Below are positions 54,463 to 62,275 of a stretch of DNA of 64,000 nucleotides, piece after piece. Position 1 is the first letter of the stretch, and each line of letters begins with the position of its first letter. The stretch is taken from NCBI GenBank assembly GCA_031374935.1, contig JANMHB010000113.1, positions 62,001 through 126,000 on the forward strand, written 5' to 3'. Origin of the DNA: JACMLX01 sp031374935. Its GTDB lineage: Bacteria > Gemmatimonadota > Gemmatimonadetes > Gemmatimonadales > Gemmatimonadaceae. A model generated the notes under the pieces. The model was not told the DNA's origin and did no database searches. It was given only the letters and a program-made list of their open reading frames with translations. The translations under genes were made by a program, and so were the position numbers.

Positions 54463-55098
54463 TTACCGAATCGCGTCGCGCAGCTCGTTGGCGAGTGCCG
54501 TCACGCGGTCCTTCAAATCCGTCAACCGCGTGCGGCGCAGCGCCTCTGCATCAATGATGCTCAGCACCTGCGACACCGCGTGTTCCAACTCATCGTTCAC
54601 CACCACGTACTCGAAACTGTCGATCGTTGCCAGCTCCGTCAGTGCACTGTCGACCCGCGTGGCGAGGGTGGCGCGATCCTCGGAGCCACGACCCGACAGC
54701 CGGGACAGCAACTCCACCGCTGATGGCGGCAGGAGGAACACCAGCACCGCCTCCGGGAAGGCCGTCACGAACTGCACGGCTCCCTGCACATCGATCGTCA
54801 TGATCGGCGTCTGGCCAGCGGCCATCAGCCGATCGATTTCGCTGCGTAGGGTACCGTACCGCTTGCCATGAACCAGTGCATGCTCGGCAAACTCGCCCCG
54901 CGCTACTCTGGCTTCGAACTCCTCCCCAGCCAAGAAAAAGTAATCCACTCCATGGCGCTCCGCAGGCCGGGGCGGCCGGGTCGTGCATGTCACGCTGAAT
55001 CCCACATCTGGCCGGACCTCGAGGAGCCGACGGGCGATGGTGGTCTTACCTGTACCGGATGGGGCCGCCAAAATCACCGGGAACGTCGGTTTGCTCAT
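54463..55098 (-). CDS. gmk: guanylate kinase
   Basis: Gmk (211 aa) phosphorylates GMP. The P-loop APSGTGKTT (residues 12-20) and TTRPPRPAERHGVDYFF are diagnostic; the lid has SEDRATLATRV. The start overlaps the yicC stop (ATGA). The yicC-gmk-rpoZ-coaBC order is widespread. Confidence 0.95.
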   Translation of the reverse strand: MSKPTFPVILAAPSGTGKTTIARRLLEVRPDVGFSVTCTTRPPRPAERHGVDYFFLAGEEFEARVARGEFAEHALVHGKRYGTLRSEIDRLMAAGQTPIMTIDVQGAVQFVTAFPEAVLVFLLPPSAVELLSRLSGRGSEDRATLATRVDSALTELATIDSFEYVVVNDELEHAVSQVLSIIDAEALRRTRLTDLKDRVTALANELRDAIR

Positions 55099-56003
55099 TC
55101 CAGGTTCTCGACTTGCTCGCGCATCCGCTCCAACTCCTCCTTGATGAGAACGACTTCTCGTTGCATCGTCGCGTCGTTGGCCTTGCTTCCCGTCGTGTTC
55201 GCTTCACGCACCATCTCCTGCAGGATGAAGCCGAGCCGCTTGCCCACCGCGTCGCTGCCCGGCGCCGCGATCGCCACGCGACAGGCCGTATTGTGCGAGG
55301 CAAACCGGCTGAGCTCTTCGCCGACATCGACACGATCGGCCAGGATGGCGATCTCCTGCGCCAGCCGCTGCGGGTCGACGGCGATGCCCGCGGCCAGGTC
55401 ACGGACGGCGCTGGCGAGTCGGTCCCGCTGCTCGATCAACCGCTCGGGGGCGCGGACCGCCAGGCGCGCCAGCGCGCCTTCGATGATCACCAGCCGTTCG
55501 AGGAGATAGTACGCCAGCCGAGCCCCTTCGGCTTCCCGCATCCTCACGAACGCCTGAATCGCGTCGCCGGCCAGCGCCAGGATGGCGGCGGTATCGAGGG
55601 TGCCAATCGTCTGGTCGTCATCGACAGCGCTCGTGATAACATCCGGGAGCCGCAACAGCGAGCCGACGTCCACACGGGTATCGATGCCGGCGTCCGCGGG
55701 AATCGCACGCAGTTGCGCCGCATATGCCATCAGCCGGGCCACATCGATGCGCGGCCCGTCCGCCGCCTCGCGCTCCACGCGGAGCGCAAACGTTACATGG
55801 CCGCGGCTGACATGACGACGCAGGAGCTCGCGGATCTCTGGCTCCATGCGCGTCAGCGCCGGCGGCAGCTTGATCGACGGTGTGAAGAACCGATGATTCA
55901 CGCTGCGCACTTCCACCGACAAGTGATACGCGCCAACCATGGCCTCCGCGTTGCCGTAGCCGGTCATGCTCTGCAGCGTCCCGACGGCCGAGGTATCTGT
56001 CAT
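55095..56003 (-). CDS. yicC: YicC family endoribonuclease
   Basis: A 302-aa YicC-type endonuclease. LQSMTGYGNAE is at the N-terminus and SVEVRSVNHRFF follows, both conserved. The C-terminal domain has KRLGFILQEMVREANTTGSKAND. The ATG at 56003 overlaps the stop of the outer-membrane gene by one base (TGATG); two later ATG codons are less favourable. It is next to gmk, as usual. Confidence 0.92.
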   Translation of the reverse strand: MTDTSAVGTLQSMTGYGNAEAMVGAYHLSVEVRSVNHRFFTPSIKLPPALTRMEPEIRELLRRHVSRGHVTFALRVEREAADGPRIDVARLMAYAAQLRAIPADAGIDTRVDVGSLLRLPDVITSAVDDDQTIGTLDTAAILALAGDAIQAFVRMREAEGARLAYYLLERLVIIEGALARLAVRAPERLIEQRDRLASAVRDLAAGIAVDPQRLAQEIAILADRVDVGEELSRFASHNTACRVAIAAPGSDAVGKRLGFILQEMVREANTTGSKANDATMQREVVLIKEELERMREQVENLE

Positions 56004-57847
56004 CAGTTCCAGAAGCTCCACCGAATACCGTACACGGTCAGCGCACCGGGCATCAGCAGACCAGGCACGGTGGAGTACGGCAGATTGAGCACATTACGCA
56101 ACTGTGCAGTGATCGTAGCGTCCTTGATGGTGAGCTCGGCGCGAAGCCCAAGTGGTGTGCCACCGAATGTGGGCAGGACGATCAGTCCGCCTGTGGAGGT
56201 CAGCGCCGGGAACGCCGCCGACGACCGGTACTCTGCCTGCCCTGCGAGCATCAAGTCGAACCCACCGGTCTTGGTTGCGCCAGTCCAATGATAGCGCCAG
56301 GTGAGTTCACTGCGGACCTGCGTCTGCGGACGATACCAGCCGACGTTGTCCCACCGGGTTCCCTGCATGTGCAAGGAGAACCCCTTGAACAGCGGGCCAA
56401 CAATCGTGAAGGTCGCGCCGAGCGCACGCCCTTCGAGGACGGCGGGCGCGGAACGATCGAAGAGCGTCGGCGAGCGCAGGATGGCGCTGTCGCGGATCAC
56501 GACGCCCCCCTGCAACCAGAGCGATCCGATCTTCAGGGCGACCTCACCACGCGCGGCTTTCGCGACGGGAAGGAACTCGGGCTCGAGCACGTTGGTCGAG
56601 TCCTTCGGGAGCAGGAGCGTGCCGGTCGTACCGTACGACACGGCACCGGTCAGCGCCAGGCGCGATACCGGTTGCACCCGCACGAACGCATCCGCACGCG
56701 TCACCTCATCGAACGGGTTGCGCTCACCCCACGCCGACATCGAGACGCGACCGAGATCGATTCCGACGCGTGCCGACGGCTGATGCAGTGTGCGGTCATC
56801 GACACGCCGAAGCCGCTCGGTGATTGACAGGCGAAGTCGAGGCGAGGCCCACCCTGCCGTTGCCACGTACTGCATACTGGTGCTGGTGGTGTCGGCGCTG
56901 TCGGCCGCGAACCCGTCGGTGATGTTTCTGGCCCGGAACGGCGTCTGCTCCTTGTTGTTGCGCGAGACGGCCATGAGCTGGAACCACCGCCCGCGATCGA
57001 CATTCCCAACCCCCAACCGCAGGTACACATCCCGCTGCACCTGCTCGTAGCCCGGGATCGCACGGCCGGTGGCGAGATAGGTCTCCTCGTTGAGCAATGA
57101 CAGGGTCTGTTGCGTCGCGCGTACGCGCAGCAACGTCGCGTCGATGCTCCAGGTGGGCTTCACGATGCCGATCCGTGTGAAGATCGTGGTCGCATCGCCA
57201 TCGCCGCCAAGCCGCCGGTCGTCGGTGCTTCGCTGCTGCAGCATCGCCTGCACCGCGAAGCCGTTCTTCGCACGACGAGCGAGGTAGCCTCGAAACGTGT
57301 TGCTGCGGTTGTCGCCGGTCAGTACGTCGGCCCGCGTCTGCGCGGTGAGCCGCAGCGGACCGCGCCACGAGCGCATCAGCAACCGCAGTTCATTCGCCCC
57401 CCTCTCGACCACCAGCTCCTCGAGTGCGGCAATCGGGAACAGCGTCAGGTCGGTGACGCCGAAGCTCCGGGCGTCCATCGGTTCGAGTTCGACGCCGTCG
57501 AGGAACAACCGAACCCGCGATGCGTCTCCGAGGTACGCGCCGACCTGTGGCGCGAGATAGAAGCGCGCGTGCAGCGAGGCCAGGCCCGGCACACGATCGA
57601 GGAAGTCCGCCAGCGTCAGTGCGCCGCTGGAGAACAGGCTGTCGCGCGTCCAGCGATGCGTCATGCCGACCTCTGTCAAGATCGGCACCTCCGATTGCGG
57701 CAGTTCGCCAGACACGGAGTCGGCGCGCGTGATCGAATCGGCTCGCGCCTTGAGCACCGAATCGACCGCGGTCCGTTGCTGCGCGAGCGCCGGCATGGCA
57801 GCGCAGAGCGCAGCACATGCCAGAGCCCGGAGACGGCTGTCTCTCAG
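56003..57847 (-). CDS. outer-membrane plug/beta-barrel protein related to TonB-dependent receptors
   Basis: A 614-aa protein with a signal peptide (cleavage about Ala22/Gln23), a linker, a plug-like section (75-155: FLDRVPGL, SRVRLFLDGVEL, ALEELVVERGAN) and a barrel of about 440 residues ending in the aromatic RWSFWN. No TonB box or carboxypeptidase-like domain was seen. The only start giving a signal peptide immediately is a CTG at 57847, which overlaps the pepA stop as CTGA. A longer frame from 57967 overlaps pepA by 124 bases. The substrate is unknown. Confidence 0.75.
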   Translation of the reverse strand: MRDSRLRALACAALCAAMPALAQQRTAVDSVLKARADSITRADSVSGELPQSEVPILTEVGMTHRWTRDSLFSSGALTLADFLDRVPGLASLHARFYLAPQVGAYLGDASRVRLFLDGVELEPMDARSFGVTDLTLFPIAALEELVVERGANELRLLMRSWRGPLRLTAQTRADVLTGDNRSNTFRGYLARRAKNGFAVQAMLQQRSTDDRRLGGDGDATTIFTRIGIVKPTWSIDATLLRVRATQQTLSLLNEETYLATGRAIPGYEQVQRDVYLRLGVGNVDRGRWFQLMAVSRNNKEQTPFRARNITDGFAADSADTTSTSMQYVATAGWASPRLRLSITERLRRVDDRTLHQPSARVGIDLGRVSMSAWGERNPFDEVTRADAFVRVQPVSRLALTGAVSYGTTGTLLLPKDSTNVLEPEFLPVAKAARGEVALKIGSLWLQGGVVIRDSAILRSPTLFDRSAPAVLEGRALGATFTIVGPLFKGFSLHMQGTRWDNVGWYRPQTQVRSELTWRYHWTGATKTGGFDLMLAGQAEYRSSAAFPALTSTGGLIVLPTFGGTPLGLRAELTIKDATITAQLRNVLNLPYSTVPGLLMPGALTVYGIRWSFWN

Positions 57848-59316
57848 CTGACCCTCGCTCGGACATACTCGACGAAAGTGCCGACGGGACGGCCGGTCGG
57901 CCCCTTCGGCAGCGACACGAGGTCGTTTTCGGAATAGGCGGTGCCCGCGACGTCGAGATGCACCCACGGATACCCGTCAGCAAACACCTTCAGAAAGAGT
58001 GCGGCCGTGATCGAACCGGCGGCGCGTCCCCCGGTGTTCTTGATGTCGGCGGTGTCGGACTTGATCTGCTCCTCATAGTCCGCGCAGAGCGGAAGCTCCC
58101 ACCCAGGCTCGGAGGCGCGTGCACCGGCGGCGAGGACGTCCGTCACCAGCGAACGGTCGGTGCCGAAGACGCCCATCAGCGAGTTGCCGAGGCCGATCAC
58201 GACGGCGCCGGTCAGCGTGGCTGCGTCGATGACCGCCACTGGATCGTACTTCTTCGCATAGTGCAACACATCCGCCAGTACCAGTCGCCCTTCCGCGTCA
58301 GTATTGACGATCTCGATGAACGTGCCGTTCGATGCCTGCACGACGTCACCCGGATTGATCGCAGTCCCCGATGGCATGTTGGTCACTGCACCCACCAGCC
58401 CCACCACGTTGATCGGCAGCTTGAGCCGAGCGATCGCTTCCATCGCGCCAAGCACACCGGCGGCGCCACTCATGTCATACTTCATCCATTCCATGCCAGG
58501 CGCGGGCTTGATCGAGATTCCGCCGGTGTCGAAACACACGCCCTTCCCCGCCAGCACGACCGGGCGTGCCTCGCCGGCGCCGCGGTACTCGAGCGCGATG
58601 AGGCGCGGCTCCTGTGGTGTGCCCTGAGCCACCGCGAGAAAACTCCCCATGCGCAACGCTTCCATCTCGCGGCGGCCAAGGACGGTCACATCCATGCCAT
58701 GCCGCGCCGCGATGTCGCGCGCAGCGTCGGCGAGTGTATCCGGCGTGCAGAGGTTGCCCGGCATCATCTGCAGGCGGCGTGCAAACGCATAACCAGCGGC
58801 AATCGATTCTCCGCTCGCCAGGCCGGCCGTGCCGGATGTCAGGTCCGACACCAGCACCATGACGCTTTCGAGCACGACGCGTGGTTCAGTCGGGGGCGTC
58901 TTCAGCTCGCGATACTCCCACGCGCCCATCGACGCCCCGATGACCAGCTGCTCGACATCGTTCGCCGTGACATCTGCCGCCGTGACGAGCGACATCGTGG
59001 TGACGCTGGAGCCGTTCGCCCGCCGGCCCGCGAGCTGTGCGCCGCGCCGCAACGCAGTTGCCCGATCGGTGACCTCGCCCATGCCGATCAGCAGGATCCG
59101 GTCGGGACCACTGGTCCCACCGGCCAGATGCAGAACCTCGTCGCGCTTGCCAGTGAACGCCGCACGCTTGAAGGAGCGCGCGATCGCGCCACCGAGCAGG
59201 CCGTCCAGTGCTGCAAGGGAATCCGGAGCGGTGCTCCCCTTGGGCAGCAGCACGGCAAGAATCCCGGTATCCAACGTCTGTGGATCGGCGCGGCGGACGG
59301 CGAACGAAAGTGGCAT
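57844..59316 (-). CDS. pepA: leucyl aminopeptidase
   Basis: A 490-aa M17 aminopeptidase. The signature NTDAEGRLVLADVLHYA carries metal ligands. LAGKGVCFDTGGISIKPA has the catalytic Lys, and MKYDMSGAAGVLGAM follows. The N-terminal domain is typical of PepA. The ATG at 59316 is chosen. It is the first gene of the long minus-strand array. A TAACTT element lies about 72 bases upstream (59393-59388), a possible -10. Confidence 0.94.
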   Translation of the reverse strand: MPLSFAVRRADPQTLDTGILAVLLPKGSTAPDSLAALDGLLGGAIARSFKRAAFTGKRDEVLHLAGGTSGPDRILLIGMGEVTDRATALRRGAQLAGRRANGSSVTTMSLVTAADVTANDVEQLVIGASMGAWEYRELKTPPTEPRVVLESVMVLVSDLTSGTAGLASGESIAAGYAFARRLQMMPGNLCTPDTLADAARDIAARHGMDVTVLGRREMEALRMGSFLAVAQGTPQEPRLIALEYRGAGEARPVVLAGKGVCFDTGGISIKPAPGMEWMKYDMSGAAGVLGAMEAIARLKLPINVVGLVGAVTNMPSGTAINPGDVVQASNGTFIEIVNTDAEGRLVLADVLHYAKKYDPVAVIDAATLTGAVVIGLGNSLMGVFGTDRSLVTDVLAAGARASEPGWELPLCADYEEQIKSDTADIKNTGGRAAGSITAALFLKVFADGYPWVHLDVAGTAYSENDLVSLPKGPTGRPVGTFVEYVRARVS

Positions 59317-59697
59317 GACTCGAGGTGGCGAGACCGTGGGGACGATTGGCGCTGCCGGTGTGAGCGGGTCAGGCCTGTCGGGACCGCAAGTTAGCTGGCC
59401 GGAATCGATCTTCGTATGGCACGGTCAACCAGCTTCGCCTTTGAAATGTGGGCATGACGGTTCTCCGCTCCGGCGAACGCCTTGGGCCGTCCGGGAGCGA
59501 ACCCAGCCGTTACGACCTTCCGAGCCCGCTCGTCCCGGAAGCACCAGCGGATCGCTCTGATGTCCGCTGCACCCATCCGCCGCCATCGCCCCGTGATCTT
59601 CCGTCGCCGTCCGTCGCACACGCCATTGATCGTGAGCACCAGCGCAATGCGGCGCACGACGTCACCGATGCCGGCACCGCAGGGGCCGAGTCTGCCC
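59317..59697. other. 381-bp region upstream of pepA without a confident gene
   Basis: It probably holds the pepA promoter (TAACTT at 59393-59388 on the minus strand; no good -35). A minus-strand frame is open over 59391-59699 and would begin at the same CATG as the plus-strand gene to the right. Its protein is Arg-rich and resembles nothing recognised, although third-position GC is high in part. I do not call it a gene. Confidence 0.4.
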
Positions 59698-60099
59698 ATG
59701 AGCGACGTTGCGCCACGCGCTGGCACAACGCCGCAAGCCGATGTGATTGCAGCGGTCCGCGATTCAGGGTGCGTGATCACGTTCCTCGCTGGCGGCGGGT
59801 CCCGGGCGCACCTCACAGCGCGTGTCCACGAGGTCATCACCTCCCACGAAGGGTGCGGACTCGGGGGCAGCGGTTCCGTGGCGGCCTTCGCCGAGCAGTT
59901 CTGCGATTCGGCTGAGGGGAAGCGGCGCCTCGTCCAGGCGCTCGCCGTTCACCGTCCGGCGAGTGACCCGACAGCGTTGTTGACGCGAATGGCAATCACC
60001 TCATGGGTGCGCACGGTCGGGCTTGCAGCCCAGGCGCGCGCCGTGACCGAGGCGGCCGCCACTGGCTTGCCAGACTGGCACACACCGGGCGACATGTAG
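59698..60099 (+). CDS. hypothetical protein, 133 aa
   Basis: The frame has 77 percent GC in third positions, so it is probably coding, but I do not recognise it. The protein is mainly helical and Ala-rich, with segments ADVIAAVRDSGCVITFLAGGG, HEVITSHEGCGLGGSG and TSWVRTVGLAAQARAV. There is no signal peptide or clear membrane helix. AGGGG lies 12 bases upstream of the ATG. The frame is open further upstream, so a longer start is possible. Confidence 0.45.
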   Translation: MSDVAPRAGTTPQADVIAAVRDSGCVITFLAGGGSRAHLTARVHEVITSHEGCGLGGSGSVAAFAEQFCDSAEGKRRLVQALAVHRPASDPTALLTRMAITSWVRTVGLAAQARAVTEAAATGLPDWHTPGDM

Positions 60100-60153
60100 C
60101 TGGCAAGTGGGGCGTGGGCTTGTCAGTTGGCCGGAACTCCACCACCGTGGGTG

Positions 60154-61419
60154 ATGCGATTGCCTCTCGAAAGTTTGCGCGCGCGGACCTGCGCTGTTGC
60201 CTGTTGCCTGCTGTTCGTGATCGTGCCGGAGACGCTCGCGGCGCAGCGGCAGAATCGTGCACCCACCGCCAGCCAGGGGTTCGACGGCGCGGAATGCCGG
60301 AGCGGATGTGTCCTCGACACATTGACGATCGACATCGATCGCTCACGCCGCGCACAACCCGGAACGGTGTCGGCCACACTGCTGCTCATCGACACCGTGT
60401 CGCTCGCGCGCAAGGGTGCGCCACCCGCTCCCCGTGAGCGGCAGATACCGGTGTCGCTGACGTGCGACTCGACGCCCTGCGCCGCGGCGATCGCGACCGC
60501 CCGGCTCTCGGACAAGCGCCTCGATGATGCGCGTGTCGTGCGCCGCGCGGTGGTGACATGGGGCTTGCCATTGCAGCTCCTGCAACACTTGCTTCGTGCT
60601 TCCTCGGTGAGTGTCATGGCGGAGGGTCGTGTGCATGCACTGAGCGACGGCATGCTGACGTCGACGCGCGCGCTGCTGGAATCGGCACGGACAACGATCG
60701 ATGCCGCGGCACCCTACTCGCCACGCGCCAGGCTCTATGTCGCATCGTTCGCCGTCTTCGGCGTTCCGGGTGACAGTACGATGGCCGAGGATGTCGGAAC
60801 GGCAACCGAGCCGCTGATGATTCCCGATGCTGCGACCCCCGCACCGACCCGCGTGGCGACGCTCATGCTGGTGGGCCGCGGGCCTGAGACGTCAGCGCTG
60901 CTGGTGCAGGAAGATGGCACGGGTGCCGCACCCATCTTCGGCGTCTCCGAGTCGGTGACGATTGCCCTGCCCGGTCGCACCGGTCGGCGCGGCGTAGTCA
61001 CAGGCAAGGTGCTCGCGAGGCAACGGGTCGAAGCCATGCGCGATGCATGTCTCAGCACGAAGGTCTGGACCTATCTGGTGTCGCTGTCACCCGCCGACCT
61101 GAGCGCGGCACAGCGCGGCGCAGTGCCGTCGCCGCGTCCCGGTGACGGGATCGACCGCTGGAACGGGACTGCCGTCCGGGAGCCGGTGGCCGCTCGCATA
61201 ATGCCGGCCGAGCAGCGGAGCATCGCCGCCAGTCGGCCTGTCGTTGCACAGTTCGTGAAGGCGCGGGCGGCGAGTGGCATTCGCGACCGCGACGTGCAGG
61301 TACTGGCCGCGCTGCCGAAGGGGGCAGGCTTCGTGACGAACTTCGGCGTCATCGCCCGCGACGGCGCCGGCGGGTGGCGCTTTCCGGGTTTCACGCTTCG
61401 GCCCGCGACCTGCCCCTAG
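60154..61419 (+). CDS. hypothetical secreted protein, 421 aa
   Basis: The N-terminus (MRLPLESLRARTCAVACC, then a hydrophobic run ending TLAAQ near residue 31) is a signal peptide. The mature protein has paired cysteines early (CRSGC; CDSTPC) and no recognised domain. Late segments such as KVWTYLVSLSPADL and VKARAASGIRDRDVQVLAALP look globular. It may be periplasmic. The start is ATG 60154, next to a GTG at 60151. No homologue is recognised. Confidence 0.7.
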   Translation: MRLPLESLRARTCAVACCLLFVIVPETLAAQRQNRAPTASQGFDGAECRSGCVLDTLTIDIDRSRRAQPGTVSATLLLIDTVSLARKGAPPAPRERQIPVSLTCDSTPCAAAIATARLSDKRLDDARVVRRAVVTWGLPLQLLQHLLRASSVSVMAEGRVHALSDGMLTSTRALLESARTTIDAAAPYSPRARLYVASFAVFGVPGDSTMAEDVGTATEPLMIPDAATPAPTRVATLMLVGRGPETSALLVQEDGTGAAPIFGVSESVTIALPGRTGRRGVVTGKVLARQRVEAMRDACLSTKVWTYLVSLSPADLSAAQRGAVPSPRPGDGIDRWNGTAVREPVAARIMPAEQRSIAASRPVVAQFVKARAASGIRDRDVQVLAALPKGAGFVTNFGVIARDGAGGWRFPGFTLRPATCP

Positions 61420-61566
61420 CCGGACGCCGCGCGCGAGTCCTTATTCGAGTGTCACGGTCTCTTTGGCACGGGGTGCCGCGCCGGGCTTCCCGGCCGCAGT
61501 GGTTGTGCCCGCCTGACACGGTTGCAATGGACGAGGCCCGTCACTACGAACCAAGAGGGGAGAGGC

Positions 61567-62118
61567 ATGAACGCATCCGTCTCGAATTCCGACGAAGAGG
61601 TGCTGTCGCTGGGTGCCAAGGAGCTGACACGCGCGAACGGCGCGATCATCTCCGAAGGGGTACTGGCCGGGGTGATTGCCGCCACGGCCGTCGCAGCGGT
61701 GTTCCTGGTGGTGGATGTCATGGCTGGCGAAGCCTTTCGGACACCACGGCAGCTTGGCGCCATGCTGCTCGGCATGTTCGGGGCGGCTCCTGCCAGCGGC
61801 GACCTGGCAACACCGCTGGCACTCTACACCCTGCTGCACTTCGTCGCCTTCATGGGCGCGGGAATCCTGGCCTCCGCGATCGTGCAGGTGACCATGAAGC
61901 AGCCGGCGGCGATCCTGCTGTTCGTGATTCTGTTCTTCGCCTTCGAAGTCGTGTTCACTGGTTTCGTCGCCTTCCTCGACGTGACATCCGTTGGTCACGT
62001 CACGCCGGTGCAGGTCGCGGTTGGCAACATCGTCGCATCGGTGGCGATGGCGTTGTTCTTCCGGGCGCGGCATCCGAAGTTGCGGTCGATCGGAAGAGCG
62101 TTGGCGGCGGAGGAGTAA
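61567..62118 (+). CDS. hypothetical membrane protein, 183 aa
   Basis: Four transmembrane segments are visible (about residues 25-52, 77-103, 110-135 and 145-165) with short loops and a basic C-terminus. No family is recognised. The ATG at 61567 has a strong ribosome site (GAGGGGAGAGG) a few bases upstream. The gap before it (61420-61566) contains two small hairpins, including GCCGGG/CCCGGC at 61480-61494. Confidence 0.75.
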   Translation: MNASVSNSDEEVLSLGAKELTRANGAIISEGVLAGVIAATAVAAVFLVVDVMAGEAFRTPRQLGAMLLGMFGAAPASGDLATPLALYTLLHFVAFMGAGILASAIVQVTMKQPAAILLFVILFFAFEVVFTGFVAFLDVTSVGHVTPVQVAVGNIVASVAMALFFRARHPKLRSIGRALAAEE

Positions 62119-62204
62119 GCGCTCGCCGTCTTGCCACTGGCATCACGCTCGGCTGCGCGGCGGAGCACCCAGTGCCCCCCGACGCCGGAGCTTCACTCAC
62201 GACG

Positions 62205-62242
62205 ACGAACGCCGCCTCCGTTGCGCTGGAGGCGGCGTTCGT
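62205..62242. terminator. strong stem-loop between convergent genes
   Basis: A perfect 15-pair stem (62205-62219 with 62228-62242) has an eight-base loop. It lies between the membrane-protein gene on the plus strand and the receptor gene on the minus strand. TCCTT follows on the plus strand; no T-run follows on the minus. It probably stops transcription from both. Confidence 0.7.
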
Positions 62243-62275
62243 TCCTTGCATGATTTGGTGTGTTCGGCGTCCGAC

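Noticed and set aside
57817..59394. Plus-strand open frame antisense to pepA
   Set aside because: Composition of a GC-rich shadow; pepA carries complete catalytic motifs.
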